A stretch of 64,000 nucleotides of DNA from Canna indica (lineage: Eukaryota > Streptophyta > Magnoliopsida > Zingiberales > Cannaceae), in assembly GCA_034359265.1 (NCBI GenBank), contig CP136891.1, forward strand, positions 83,718,001 through 83,782,000, given 5' to 3'. The position numbers and the translations under genes are program-made. Positions 23,981 to 36,844 of this stretch are shown here, one piece after another. The notes beneath the pieces were generated by a model. That model saw nothing but the letters and a program-made list of their open reading frames with translations. It searched no databases and was not told the origin of the DNA. The stretch's first letter is position 1. Every line of letters begins with the position of its first letter.

Positions 23981-26591
23981 TCAGCCGCAGAGATTTGGCA
24001 TGCAAACTCCAGCATCATTGTTCTGTTGCTCCTTCCATATCCGGCCGGTGACTCTCAGTTTCAGCTCTTTCCTATCACCACCAGAGAAGAAGAGTGCCAT
24101 GTTTCTCTGTATGACAAGTCCATCGTGACTGTCGCGAACTTTGCGGTGACTGTCACGGACGCTCCGCGGGGTGCCTTCCCATATTAGCTTCCTTCCATTG
24201 GCCCCAACCTCGAGACTGTAGCTGAAGTTTCTTGCTTCATTCTCATCGCCCATGAAGCGCAGAAATGCCATGTAGACAGGAGCCATCCCTAGCTGGAAGG
24301 CCTCAAAGTGCAAGCAGAAGTACTGACCAAAACAGTGAAATACCTGAATAGAGAAAGATATGTGAAAAGGTAGAAGAAGATAATAAATTGCTACAAGCCT
24401 ACAACATGTCACTTATCTCGGAAACTCCAAATCCATATGATGATCAGCATTTCAAGAGAAATTAGAAAGATTAATTCTAAGCAGAGGCCTAGCAATTTTA
24501 ACATTGAATAATTGAAATGTAATTCTCAGATTGAAATGTAACACACTGAAATAAGCGCTTACTGTTAGCATCCATGTAGCATTTTCAACTTCTCGTGGAT
24601 TCGATTTGACATATCGGTGATTGAATGTGCAACCTGTGTGCATGTCTACTTTGTGGTCGTCTCTTAAATGTGTAACCAATAAAGGGATGTCCCCCACAAC
24701 TGAGCATTCAGATCCAGCGTATGGACAATTATATGGTCTATAGCTGCACTGAGCTTCATGCTTCAGTTTGCTGTAGTATGGAAAGATCTCAGGGCATCCA
24801 AGAGAGTTATGTTTGCAAGGAAGCTCAAGTGATTCTGCCACCTTTTCCAATGCTAAACATCTGATGTCTCCAAGTTCTTGTCGACAAGTAGGGCACCTGT
24901 TGTGCACCCTTGTTTTACATGTTGAACAAAGTGTATGCCCATTTTGGCACTGCAAAACACAGGCTACACCTGAGATTAAAAGAAATTATTGTGGGTGCAA
25001 AGAATAAATTGTTATATGGTGAACCTTATGTGTTGAACCTGCTCATAAAACTGAACAGCCAGTATATACATAATACAATCTGCCGAAAGCGAAATGATGC
25101 TATCCTCTTTAAATCATAATAAAACCGTACTGTCATTTATGTATATTGGAAGAATGGCATACCACTATTTCATGTGAGTAGACAGGAATCGAGACAGTAT
25201 TTTAAATTATAGCCAAAAATTTATGTGCTTATAACAATGACAGAAATGCATAGAGTTCTTCACAATGAAATGTTTGAATCACAAAAGAAAAGCTAACTCA
25301 AATATATACTCAGTAGCTGAAAAAATATGTCAGGAACAAAAAAAATTATCTGCTGATACTGAAGAACTAGTGAGCTTGATGGTTTCAATAATTAACTATT
25401 GTTAATAAAAGGATACTTTAATTCTTAGGAAAGTTGTACAGTAATGTATTATACTGTTACTGATAGTTGACATAAATATTCAAGACCAATTATAACAAAT
25501 TAAAATATTGCATAGAAAGAGAAAAATAACTGATTGAGTTAATCAGAAACATGAATTTTCTTTAATCTACAGATTTAGCTCAAAATTTTCAAATAAGAAT
25601 GAAACTAATTAGAATCATGTGATACTTAATCACAAAAGTGAATGCTTATTCCTTAATTGGAAACTGAACATTGCAAAAAGGATAGATTACATAACAAGAA
25701 CTGGAAAGTTCTCTAGAGCATTTTTTAGCTGGTGTCAAGTTAAAATATAAAGGTCTCGTGATGACAAGAGGAAATTGCCAGAACAAAAGGGACAGAGAGA
25801 CAATTATAATGCCAGATCAAGTTTACAAGGAAGCTTGGTTTTCATATTATGCCAGAGTATTAATCAGAAGTCTAAATCATCAAACCACTAAAAGTTCGCA
25901 CACTCCAAACCAACCAATCAGGAAAAAATCACAAGGCCTCTAAAATGGATAAAGACTAGCTAACAAGATTAACCAACAAAGTCAATGCTGGATTCCCATA
26001 TCAACGAGTCCTTGCTTGATAATAATTAATCTAATAGGAGAACACAAAAGAAATAGCTAGACATGAGAATTCCGCAGAATCAATCAGAACCATTGTTGAG
26101 ATCATTGAAATCTTACAACAAACGTATATTCAGCTAATTACTTTCCATTTTAAAAGAAGCGTGTTACCATGGAATTGAATTATCGAAGTCATAATAGAAT
26201 CGCATAGACAACCCAAATGGAGAACGAAATAAGAATGCTCGAATCAAATATACATAAAAATGCCACATTTGCCCTAGCTATCCATCTCGCAACAAATAGC
26301 AGCCGACCAAGATGGATCCTTTCGACCAAAATCCACAGATTAAATTGCAGCACTACCCAAAAATTACACGAAGAGAAGAACAACAGAATAAACCTGATGA
26401 ATCGGGGGATACATGGAGTTGGTGCAGACGGGGCACTCGAGAAGCTCGTGGACGCTGGTGGCAGGGGCGATCCCGGCGGAAGGCGCGGCGCCGCCGTGGG
26501 GCTTTGAGGACGGTTGGTGGTGCGGAGGGGAGGTCTCCTCCTCGTCCAATCCGTCGATTGACGACACGCATTCGATGCTGTCAGACTCCAT
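23981..26591 (-). CDS. SINA-type RING E3 ubiquitin ligase (SINAT-like)
   Basis: Encodes a 315-aa protein of the seven-in-absentia family, which transfers ubiquitin to bound targets and usually dimerises through its C-terminal domain. Exons: 26394-26591 (66 aa), 24563-24949 (129 aa), 23981-24343 (120 aa plus stop); all junctions are phase 0 and GT-AG. The start is the ATG at 26591, followed by an acidic Ser/Pro-rich leader. The C3HC4 RING uses C53, C56, C67, H71, C74, C77, C85 and C88. Intron 1 falls between C56 and C67. The SIAH-type zinc-finger region follows (LPCKHNSLGC, about 110-170). The substrate-binding domain is exon 3, with MGDENEARNFSYSLEVG. Length matches Arabidopsis SINAT proteins (about 305-330 aa). 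Exon 1 is strongly GC-rich; exons 2-3 are not. Intron 1 is 1.44 kb with no insert I recognise. Confidence 0.95.
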
Positions 26592-26821
26592 TGCGTCCGA
26601 CGGCGAGCGATTTCGTCTCCCCGCCTTCCTCTCCTCTCTTGATCGCAGCCTGGAGATGGGGCGAACAAGCCAAAGGAGCGCCCTTGAAAGGACAACAATG
26701 GAGATTGGCGAGAGGGACAGATCAAACAGGCAGGAGGTGCCTTTCTTGGTCTTTGCTCCGCGTTACCAGCGGTAACGGGATCACTATTCTGTTAGGACTA
26801 TATTTAATTGAACTCGTTTAA

Positions 26822-27215
26822 ATTCACACATTAATATACCCGCGTTTTTGTTGGGTAGTGAGAGGAATAACTGTTTGGTCCTACTTGCTGTACGTATTAT
26901 TTAGCGGGTAAGATTTGTCTGGGTAAGAGAGTTGTTTACGTATTGTTTCAGTTGAAAAGAGATGCATATGGTTGGGTTGGGTTCGGCGGGAGGGGAAACC
27001 GAAACGGGCGAATCTAATAATTTGTTATCGTTAAAGATTTATTACACTTTAGTGCCTACTTTTCTAAATCTATTTTAATCCTCAAATTTCCTTAATTATA
27101 ATATAGTTTCACTTCAATCCTTCCATCTATATATGGGTACTACTTGGACAAAAATGAAAATGCAAATATTGTTTTTAAATATACAAAAAATTAAGACTAA
27201 AATTATCAATTTCAT
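26822..27215. other. SINA upstream intergenic
   Basis: Presumed promoter side of the SINA gene. No TATA or other element can be placed with confidence. Ends at a MITE. Confidence 0.4.
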
Positions 27216-27706
27216 TAGTGGCGATCAAAATGGGAACGACACGATAGTAGCATGACACAATAATTGCATGTTTGAACCGAAAAATTTAGCACGATAACCT
27301 TATCGGGCTGGGCCGGCTCGGCACGATAATATTGCGGACCCATGCGAGCCGGCTCTTATCGTGCTGAGCTGGCCCGTTTGGCCCGCTAAGTATAAAAAAT
27401 AATTATTATTTTTTTAAGCAAATGATCATTGATTTGAATTACTGATGTTTGGTTTTATTATTTTATTAAGCAAATGATATTTGGTTTGGACGTCATTTTG
27501 AACGAGGATAAAAATATAATTACGTGAAATATGAGAATGAGGATAAAAACATAATTTTATCCTATTTGATTAGTATAAAAATATAATTACGTGAAAATAT
27601 GCGAGCTTGCGGGTTGTGCCGGGCGGCCCGTAAAATTTTACAAGCTATGCTGGGCTGCGAATTTCTGACCCACAGAGTTAGCGGGCCAGACCGTTTGCCA
27701 CCTCTA
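27216..27706. mobile_element. hAT-like MITE (GGGCCGG-rich)
   Basis: Inverted ends TAGTGGCGATC and TGCCACCTCTA, with a perfect 8-bp target duplication aatttcat (27208-27215, 27707-27714). Arms are rich in gggctgggccgg and ggcccg; the centre is AT-rich. No transposase. Confidence 0.82.
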
Positions 27707-27940
27707 AATTTCATAATCAATGCCCAATAAAATTTTATTCAGTAATTCTCCTAAGAGTAAATGGAGGAAAATAATAGAGTTATACTCAAATAGAAATTTT
27801 TTAATTGATTATAAAATTAATAATTTTATCCTTCACAATTCTTTTTACTTGATAAAATGTGAATTGTGTGTGTATTTTTGTTCAAGTAGACTAAAAATAT
27901 TTAAATAAAATAACTAAGTAAAATTAAATTATAAATTTTA

Positions 27941-29251
27941 GTAAAAATCATATTTTTGGTCTCCACAGTTTGCTCCAATTTTAGTTTTAGTCCATACAAT
28001 TTTAAAATTTTGGTTTTAGTCCCCACACTTTATTTTTGTTTAGGATTGGGTCCCTATCGTCACATGAGGTCTAAACGGTGCTGACGTGGATAACATGTGC
28101 TGACTGGATAATGCTGACGTGAAGCTTGCAGGTACCAACTTTGTAAACTATAATGACTAAAATTAAAATTTTGTAAACTATGAGGATTAAAATTAAAATT
28201 TTATAAATTATAAGGACTAAAACCAAAATTTAAGTAATTATTTTTTTCTAATAAATAAAAAAATTATATGATATTTTTTTAATTATTTATAAATAATAAT
28301 AATATTTAAAAATATTAAAATTGAGCAAACTTTTTACCTATTAAGGTTATTTATTTTGAATTTTATTTTGAAAAGTGTGATCACATGTTTATATATTTAG
28401 AAGATTAGTTTAATATTTACAAGATTAATTTATTTTTTATTTAAGACACAAATATCTGATTTCATATTCTTACATTGAACACATTAACTGAATATGGAAT
28501 ATATTAATATTTTGCAGTAGTTCTGTATATCTGAATATCCCTTAATAATTATTAGCCCACGAAATTATAGCAATAACTTTGTATTATGGAGTTGTCACTA
28601 CAGCAAATGCATGGAAAATCGATATTTTTTAGAGTGAAAATCAATATTTTCTTGACGTTCGAAATCTAATTTAAACCATTTTGAATGCGCCAAATTTAGG
28701 ATCAAAATGAAGGTGATGAGGTGATCAGTGAAGAGATGAACAGATCAAAAGATCAAGTTTTTGAATTCTGCAACCACTACGGAATTCACGCTAAATTAGG
28801 GTAATTAACAGATAAAAATTGACGCATAATGACGGCGTCGGTTTAAATACACCTAAATTAACATAAATTACTGTAGTATGCTCAAATTTAATATTTTTAA
28901 ACATTATAATTTTTTATAAATTAATTTAAAAAATGTGATTTTTTATATTTTTTAAGAAAATAATAATAATTTTGGTCCCTATAGTTTACTTGAATTTTGG
29001 GTTTAGTTTCTATAATTTATAAAATTTTAATTTTAGTCCCCATAGTTTACAAAGTTGGTCCTTGCATATCTACGTCAGCAATGTTTAGTCAATATTTGTT
29101 ATCCACTTCAGCTCCGTTTAGGCCTCATGTGACGGTATGAATCAAATCCTAAATAAAAATAAAGCGTGGGGACTAAAATCGAAATTTTAAAACTATGTGG
29201 ACTAAAATCAAAATTCGAGCAAACTGTAGGGACCAAAAGTATGATTTTCCC
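27941..29251. mobile_element. MULE-like element with ~290-bp TIRs
   Basis: The left arm (27941-28235) and right arm (28965-29251) are inverted copies. The right arm read inward starts GGGAAAATCATACTTTTGG. Flanks taaatttta (27932-27940) and aaaatttta (29252-29260) match at 8 of 9, fitting a Mutator-type duplication. Arms contain 'gtccctatag', 'tttagtcc' and 'gctgacgtggat' motifs. The ~730-bp interior holds no transposase. Confidence 0.75.
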
Positions 29252-29456
29252 AAAATTTTATTAATTAGATTATTTTTTAAAAAAATAAAAGTGTGAGAAC
29301 TGATATATAACTTTTCTTACATGCAACAAATACAACGATTAAGCCTCAAGCTCATACTAGATGGGATCGGCTATATGAATTCTATGTCTCTGAGTTCCTT
29401 TGTCCAAAATAAGATCCGCCTCAATATCTAATAACAGTAATTCCTTAGACAATATT

Positions 29457-29933
29457 AGGGGTGCAAATGAGCCGAGCTGCTCGTGAGCTATTCGAGATCG
29501 ACTCGGTAAAAACTTGAACTCGATATTGTCGAGCTTAAGCCGAGCTTTACATGTGAATGAGTCGAGCTCGAGCTAACCAATACTTGGCTCGAACAGCTCG
29601 CGAGCCTAATCGAACTTCATAAAATTATATTAATATTAATATTTCAGATCATGTTGGACTTTTAAAACCCATAAACTCGAGTCAAGCCGAGCTTAATCCG
29701 GCTCATTCATGAGTTCAATTGAGCTCGATAGAATTTGAGTCCACCTAGCTCGAACTCAAGCCGAGCTTAATCGAGCTTGGTCAAGCTAAAAAAAAATGAA
29801 CCCAACAAGTCGAGCTCGAGTTGCTCTAGTATAACTCGAGCCTAGAGGTCGAAGCTCGATTGTGATCGAGATCAACATTTCTTAGATGAGCCAAGCTCGA
29901 GCACAAGTAAGCTCAGCTCGGCTACACACCTAT
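29457..29933. mobile_element. hAT-like MITE, GCTCGAG-rich family
   Basis: Begins AGGGGTGCAAATGAGCCGAG and ends CTCGGCTACACACCTAT. Flanks acaatatt (29449-29456) and acactatt (29934-29941) match at 7 of 8. Same sequence family as 478-1091 and 11786-12165. Confidence 0.7.
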
Positions 29934-30573
29934 ACACTATTTTCTCTCCGCATAATCCTAAACGTACATCTATTCTTCTTTCTACCTTAGCACGTATTCA
30001 AATCATCTTAAACAATTTTACATGCAATAAAAATGACACTATATAATCAATTAGTTAAATTTATTTCATAAAATTGTGAGAAACGAATTACAAATTTATT
30101 TTATAAAAAACATCGAAGTCAACTTTATAGTTTATAATGTAAAAATAATCAGAAAATATTTACTATATTCAATATTGTGAGTAAAACTACATCTATTAAG
30201 CAAATAATAAATGGGTGCAATTTGATGCATTAGATGGATATGGTAAAAAAACACAATGTCCATCATTCTTTATCCAATGATAGATCAAATTTCCTGATTA
30301 ATTGCACAGCAAATGTCAAGAAGATCCAAATCAATCCAAAAATCATACATCAAAATGTGGTTTGAAATATCGGTACTGGTACCGATTTTGGTCATCGGCC
30401 GATACCGATATATACCAGTACCGTACCGACACACGGTACGGGCCGGTAAAAAACCCATACCATGTGGTTACTCTTTTTTTTATTTTTGCTGCTAAAAATA
30501 ATTCCAATGACACATAATTGATCAAGAAATGCTTAAATTTAATATTCAAATACTAAATACATGAATACAATAT

Positions 30574-31578
30574 TTAAAATGTGGACGAATGACGCCCGTC
30601 GTACTCGTACATCTCTTGGGGACATACACAACTAAGATCGATACCGTAGGTTTCCAATGCCCATATCTGAACATTATCCCATGGCATAATGCCTTGATAT
30701 CTATTATACCATATTGACATCAGTGTTTTTTTGTTGGCAGACCAAGAACTAGTCAATGTATCTGTATAGTCAGTTGAGTAGGTACTGGATACAGAGTAGG
30801 AAATTGATTCAGAAATCTCTTGCAAGCTACTTATCATATCATGATGGTAATCTTGCAAAGTTGTCGATCCACCTTGACGCCGATCTTTGACTCTCTTCTC
30901 GTACACCATAGTTGTTTCTTTGGTTCTAGCACCATGATCCTAATCTTGGGTGCAGTGGTTGAAGTATTGCTTATTCGTCCACAGATCAGCAGGTGCCATT
31001 GTTGATGGCACGATAGTGTCTTCTCCACCAGCTCCGATTATATCATCATCATCATCATCATCTCCTCCGTCTTTTGTATTGCTACTGCTATGAACCGAGG
31101 GATGTCTTCTTCGTTCTCTTTCGCTTCTGCAATCGCATCCAAATGATCAATTGATCGTTTTTCTTAGGATTTGAATTTGTCTTTTGCCTTTGAACGTGAA
31201 GGTGCTACATTCTTTTTTCCTTTTAATTGGGAAGATGGAGAGTCGGACGCGGATCGTTGTCTTGCTTGCCGAATTCGTTGAGAGTCCAATGGAGCAAGGG
31301 TGATGTCCCTCTCAAATGCTTGGTTGTCTGTGTCTTCTGGTAGCTCATCGGTCGAACTCCGCTTGTTGAACTGCATCCTTAAGACGCTGCTCCTTCTTGT
31401 TGGTGAGCATATTTTTGAACATCTTTCGGACTTTCGCCAGTGCGTTGGCATTTGAGACGTCGCAAGATGTTCCGACCAAGTGTTGCTTCAATTGAGTGAC
31501 ACCTTCACCACGTGAAATCATCTGACAGTAGTGGCATTGCCAATGATGACCTTCTCCAACTGATGATTGTGCTGCCAT
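30574..31578 (-). pseudogene. BED zinc-finger protein of the hAT element, frame-broken
   Basis: Starts at 31578 with MAAQSSVGEGHHWQCHYC. The finger has Cys-x2-Cys at residues 15-18 and a His-x5-Cys pair near residues 33-39 (QHLVGTSC), the BED layout, which would bind transposon or target DNA. The frame ends at 31345. The next frame (31451-31164) continues with an acidic then basic Lys/Ser-rich tail, so a frameshift or unrecognised intron lies near 31350-31390. A third stretch (30909-30574), with Ser/Thr/Tyr-rich and tryptophan-rich parts, probably was the 3' end. No RNase-H-like domain or hAT dimerisation block is visible. The likely state is a decayed, non-autonomous gene. Confidence 0.6.
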
Positions 31579-31814
31579 GCAAGATCAGCTTAAGATTTCG
31601 ACGTCATTTCAGCAAAATTTCTATGTGAAAATTAAGAAAATAGAGATTAGAGAGAGAGATTGAGAAAATTTTGAGAGTTAGAAAAGTTTGGGAGAGTAGA
31701 TGCGTGAGTGGGGGTGAAAGAGAGAATTTGGAAGGTTTATATAGCCCCCAAAATCACTTAAAATCGGCTCCAAACGACTATATAGTCGTTTGGAGCTGTT
31801 GGTTCATACCGGAC

Positions 31815-32397
31815 TAGGGGTGAGCAAAATTTCCCGCTTCACCGAAACCGACCGAACCGAATTAATTTCGGTTCAGTTTTCGGTTAAAAAAATTTAGGAT
31901 TTCGATTTTTGGTTCAGTTCGGTAAATTAACTGACGGTTCAATTAATTTAACTAATTAATTAATCGAATCCTATGTTAAATATTAAAAATATAAAAATAT
32001 ATTACTTAGGGTTATCTACCACAGTGGTTAAGTTCATTTGTAGGTTCCCAAGATCGAATCTGTGTAGTGTTGTTATTTATTGTTTTAATTTATAGTTATA
32101 AATATAATAAATAATATAATAAATAATATAATAAATATAGTAAGGAATATTAACAAATAATAATCATTGGTGCAGTTAGGATGTTACACAATTATTTGAG
32201 AGGTGTCCGATTTGAATCCTGATGTTATATATATTTATTCAATTTTGTTCGATAATTTCGGTTAATTAACCGAATCGGACCAGATTTTTTCAATTAATTC
32301 GGTTGGTTAACCAAAAATTCCGGTTCGATAAACGGTTAATAAGAATTGTAGTCAATCTATTCGGTTAATTTACCGAACCGACCGATGCACACCCCTA
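31815..32397. mobile_element. hAT-like MITE nested in the BED hAT element
   Basis: Perfect 8-bp terminal inverted repeat TAGGGGTG / CACCCCTA. Target copies taccggac (31807-31814) and taccgaac (32398-32405) match at 7 of 8. Arms contain accgaaccg and aattaatttcggtt motifs. It lies near the promoter side of the BED gene. Confidence 0.82.
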
Positions 32398-32940
32398 TAC
32401 CGAACGATATCGCCCGATATAACAATAAATACCGTCCAATATAAGCGATATTTGATAAATACCGCCTATACCAAGCGGAATTTATCGATACACCCAGTGT
32501 CGACATGTACCAGGTGTCTCATATTTTGATTTTTCAAAAAAATGATAAATATCGACCGTACCAAGCGGTACAATATTTTAAACCTTGCATCAAATATTAA
32601 ACATCAAAACAAACAAATAGCAAATATCAGTCAATATCCAAAGAGCAAAATTTTCTGCAAAGGCTTCGATAAACATAGTGAATCTGATTCACTGAAATGG
32701 TCTAATGAAATGTTTGGCTATTTAGTTTACATATGGCAGTGTACTTCGCGCAGGTCATAGTACCTTTAGAGTTCCTGCGACCAGAAACAAGCCAGCGAAT
32801 TATTCCGGGATAGCATTTGTCTTGCTGACTATCAGCTTAATGAATTTATGGGCAAAATCAAAATTCAGATTAAAAACTCATCATTTGACGTTCAAAAATC
32901 AAAACAGAAGCATCTTCAATTTTGCTTTATAAGTTGGGGT

Positions 32941-35900
32941 TCAGACGTAGTAGCCAGTAAAAGTGAATCCTCTTCCAGCTATCTCACCAACGCAGAACCA
33001 TGCATACAACTCGAGCCCAAATATAGCCGCAATGCCGGCATCCTCAACTTTGAGCTCATTTCTGTTTCTCCATATATGCTTCACTCCATCAAGCTCCTTA
33101 CAAAATGACTCGTAACGACCAGGGATACTGCAAAAGAATGATGTCAGTGTTTTAACAATTGCTTTAAGCCTAAATTCCTTCCTCAAAAATAAAACTTGCA
33201 CAGTTGCACCCTGTCTGGTAAGGATGAAATACATACAGTATAATTTTTGACAAAGAACAAGTAAAATAAACGAAAAAACCTGCAGTAAGCATGCACAATA
33301 ATCATCTTTAGAGAAAGATCTAAGAGTTTTAAGATTTTGCAAATATTCTATATAAATGGTTAAATCTTTAATTAGAAGATCAAAACAAAAACTAAGCCAC
33401 AGAGCTTCCAAATGCTTTGCTAAAATAAAAATTTAATATTTTGATAAATGTTTAACAAAGTTGTATTTCCACTATTAAAATTAGCATAAATGTAGGAGAA
33501 CTACATTCCAAAATGTCCCATATGCACATATATAGTGATCGAGGAACTCTGTTACCAGTCACTGTAATTGCACTGAGAACTGACCTTCCAAATATAGATG
33601 AACAGTCCCATCTCTAAACTAAATTGCCATGTAATGGGGTCAGCAAGCTATAAAGTCCAGGATACCTCTCTATATAAGACTTCGCATAGGACATTATTAA
33701 TATAGGTAGGATGTCAAACTGCAAATTCCAAACATGAGGACATATGCAGTGCACAAACATAAACTTACATGTATATGCATAATTTTTTTTTTTAAAAAAA
33801 TGGATTCTCGCATCAGACATTTATAGCCAACTCTTTTTCCTATCTTCTAATAAATATCAAATTCAGACTACTACTCCAGGGGCAGAGCCAGCTTCGTTTA
33901 CTTCTTGTTTGAATCAGTGCTACTTAAAGAAAATAGATTAGTAGAGCTGGAGAACATGTATACTATGATCTATATACAAACAAGAGGGCAATGTAAAAAT
34001 TACCATGTTAATATCAAATATGACATATGTAAATCGTACTAGCTACCAAAGTCTTCTAATTTTTGCCTAGTTTCTGCAGCTCAAGAGGGTTATTATTTGA
34101 GTCACTAAATTTGTTGATTACTAGTAGTAAATTGAATGGTGCAGTATACAATGCAGGGCACCAGCATTCAGCCATATTTAAATTTAAGAGGAACAAATCG
34201 AATGTTGGCTTATCCCCTCGCTCCAACTGCTGTTCAGCACAGCAGAGCGGCCAAGGAAAGCCAAAGCTCAATATATGCCCATCACACATTGTTCATTGTG
34301 TGCCACGATAACAACCTCTCCCGTGGAATACCACGCCACCCCATTGCTTAAGGGGGAAGCGCTCGGCCTTGGGCACGTTATTTTAGACCCTGGAGACAGC
34401 AACCTAATTCATATAGTACAAGGTAACAATAGAGGCCTTTACATATACCTTCTTAACAATGGCATCAACAGTCAAAGGTTAGCAATTGAAATGCAGGCTT
34501 CACACTCCTCACTGAATACAATGTTTGGTAGGATCGCCAAACCCCAAAATGCAGCCTTGTTTGGCAATCTCCACTAATAACTATCCGTAATTCCGTATAA
34601 CCTCTACATGAATGAACCAAAAGCAAGATTTTTTTGCCAGATACATCAGAATTTGAAGCCTTTTAAAACCCATGGCATCAACTTTAGCAGGGGCAGTGAG
34701 CAAGAATGAAACAATGTATAAGTTCATAGTTGTCAGGGACGAAAAGCGTAGCGACGCGCAAAGGTCCCCCGGAGCTATAGCGCATAGCGTAGTGCAAAGC
34801 GCGCACTTTATTGAAATAAAGCACAAAATAAAAAACATTGGTATATATTTTATGTATACACCAAAAATACCAATAGATTCCAACTATCATAAAGAATAAC
34901 AACTAAATATTCAAAAATGATGAAGACCAAATGTATAAAAAGAAATCATGTTTATAAGATAAGATAAACCAAGCAAAACATCGTAAATCAACCATAAGGG
35001 ATAAGTCTAAAAGTTAGCAAAACAAAGTTTTAATTGCTCCAAAATTTCCCCAAGACCCCAACTTTATTCATCATCATCAAGATTTTCATCCTCAAGGTTA
35101 ATCTCATCATCCACATCAAGACCATGAGAGCCATAGCCTTCATTGTCCTTCTCCTCTTCCTCCTTCATATTAGTTTAGTTAGCTCTAAATTCTTCCTCTT
35201 CATCATTTTTTCTGGAATTTCTATCAACTTGCCTTCCAAAAAACCCCTTGACCTTTCAAAGAAAAAGGCTGAAGCTGAAGAGACAAAATGCCTTTAGTGT
35301 GCTTAAGCGTAGCGCGCTATTGACAACTATGTATAAGTTCTCTAACACCTATAAATTAGTTACTATTATACATATTACAAATGGACAACAAGATTTTTAA
35401 CAAGAAACCACATAGGAGACGATGAGGTTCCTTATGCTCCTGGGTTCACAGAGATCTTTATAGAAAATTCAAACAAGAGCTTCTGATGTTAGAATAAACT
35501 AAAAGATCTTCAGCTTGGTTCTAAAAAATATCATACAACATCTGCTATACTCAGAATTGTTGAAAACACAACTAGAGTCTAGAGCACACGAACCATGATG
35601 ACTTTGTAATTCTTTAGGTATATAAGCAGTTTTTGTATATTTTATATATAGATAAGATGAATTCATACAAGAGATCACCTTGGCCAAACTAGCAAAGAAA
35701 GCTATTAGAACATTTAGAACACTCTAAATCCATCTTGTTTAACAATGTTAACCAACAATTTATAAGTTCTCTAGTATATCAATTGAAAATAAAATATAAA
35801 GTCACTAAACTAGTGCATATTTGCTTAGGAGTTAGGGCATATCAAGAAAGCAACTAAACAATGTAAATGGGAATCAAAGCAAAACCTTGCAATGCGTGTG

Positions 35901-36067
35901 TAAAACAGCTGCTTTGACAGCTCTTGGCACTTCTCAATGGTTGGTGGCTGAACAATATACTGCTTGTTCTTCTCCATAAGCTCCTTGTAGTAAGCGCATC
36001 CATGCTTAGCGACGAAATCCGAGGCTTGAACAGCCTTAGATCGAAGCTGATGCAATTTTGACGCCAT
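32941..36067 (-). CDS. Mitochondrial F1Fo-ATP synthase subunit g
   Basis: Encodes a 122-aa subunit g of the membrane Fo sector, associated in other organisms with ATP synthase dimers and crista shape. Coding exons 35886-36067 and 32941-33127, joined in phase 2 (Ser codon, TRIA-S-IPGRYE), with a 2758-bp intron. Start ATG 36067 gives MASKLHQLRSKA. The conserved HGCAYYKELMEKNKQYI and SIPGRYESFCKELDGVKHIW blocks match plant subunit g. One C-terminal hydrophobic segment (about 94-112, GIAAIFGLELYAWFCVGEI) ends GRGFTFTGYYV. Length equals the Arabidopsis protein. No cleavable presequence is evident, as usual for this subunit. The intron carries a transposon (34726-35329). A splice site 8 bp upstream of the ATG (taaaac complement, 36075) suggests a leader intron with the first exon near 36645-36760. 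Confidence 0.93.
34726..35329. mobile_element. TIR element inside the ATP synthase g intron
   Basis: Termini TAGTTGTCA and TGACAACTA are inverted. The flanks are a perfect 11-bp direct repeat tgtataagttc (34715-34725, 35330-35340). Subterminal sequence has gcgtagcg/gcgcgc motifs at both ends. The minus strand shows an Asp/Glu-rich coding-like tail (about 35055-35165), possibly the end of a transposase, but no intact domain. Flank length suits a MULE better than a hAT; the family is uncertain. Confidence 0.65.
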
Positions 36068-36844
36068 CCACCAACTAAAACAAGTCCAAAGCACACAATA
36101 ATGCTCTTTCATCAACCATTGATTTCAGGAACATTATATAAGTCATATAAACTAACTACCATAGAGATCTAAAAATTCAGACGCACATCATTGCAGACTC
36201 GAATATATTTCAGAGATCCATACCAAAAGAACACAAAAAGATGAACCAATGGGAAGGCCTAAAACCCCCCAAAAAGGATTGACCGCCCCTTGATTAAGAT
36301 TTTAAAAATGCATGAACAATGAGGAGAATTCAAGGGAGGAACCCTAGGTAAAGAAAATCACAAGAAAAAGGCTAGAATTGAAGCTAACAAGAATTTCGAT
36401 CCAAAAATCAACCAAAAGGATCTCTGGAGAGCGGAGATTAGAGAGATCGGCGACAAGGTCAGAGAGGAAGAGCTCCAGAAGGCATCGCTACGGCCGCAGG
36501 CTCACAAAGAAGGAGGAGTAAGGCGGAGGAAAAGAAGAAGGGAGAGGAGGAGAAGGAGAAAGGGGCGGCATCTGTTCACAGAGAAGTAGAAGATGGAGAT
36601 GGAAGAGAGAAGAGAAAGAGGAAGAAAGAGAAGAAGAAACTTACAGAAGATCCCGCTGCCCGGAGGAGAGACAGCTCGCTCGAATGAGGAGAGGAAGATC
36701 CCGCCGCTCGCTAGCTCGATGGGGATTCGATGGGGGATCGGGGGATTAAGTCGCGAGGTTGGTAGAGAACACGAGGGTTTTAAGACTGTTCTGGAAAATG
36801 TGAAACCTCAAACAAAAAACATAAATAATAAAATCTCAAAATTT

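Larger units (their letters stand above)
30356..32587 (-). mobile_element. hAT transposon with BED-finger gene, degenerate
   Basis: Inverted termini TGTGGTTTGAAATATCGG and (complement of right end) CAAGGTTTAAAATATTG. The target-site copies catcaaaa (30348-30355) and catcaaat (32588-32595) match at 7 of 8. Subterminal ggtaccg/cgataccg motifs are repeated at both ends. It is about 1.65 kb without the nested MITE at 31815-32397. It encodes BED-type frames on the minus strand but no hAT catalytic or dimerisation block that I can see. Confidence 0.75.

Noticed and set aside
23981..24187. Plus-strand open frames over the SINA exons (also 26217-26821)
   Set aside because: They are reverse-frame shadows of SINA exons 1 and 3, whose minus-strand reading gives a complete recognised protein.
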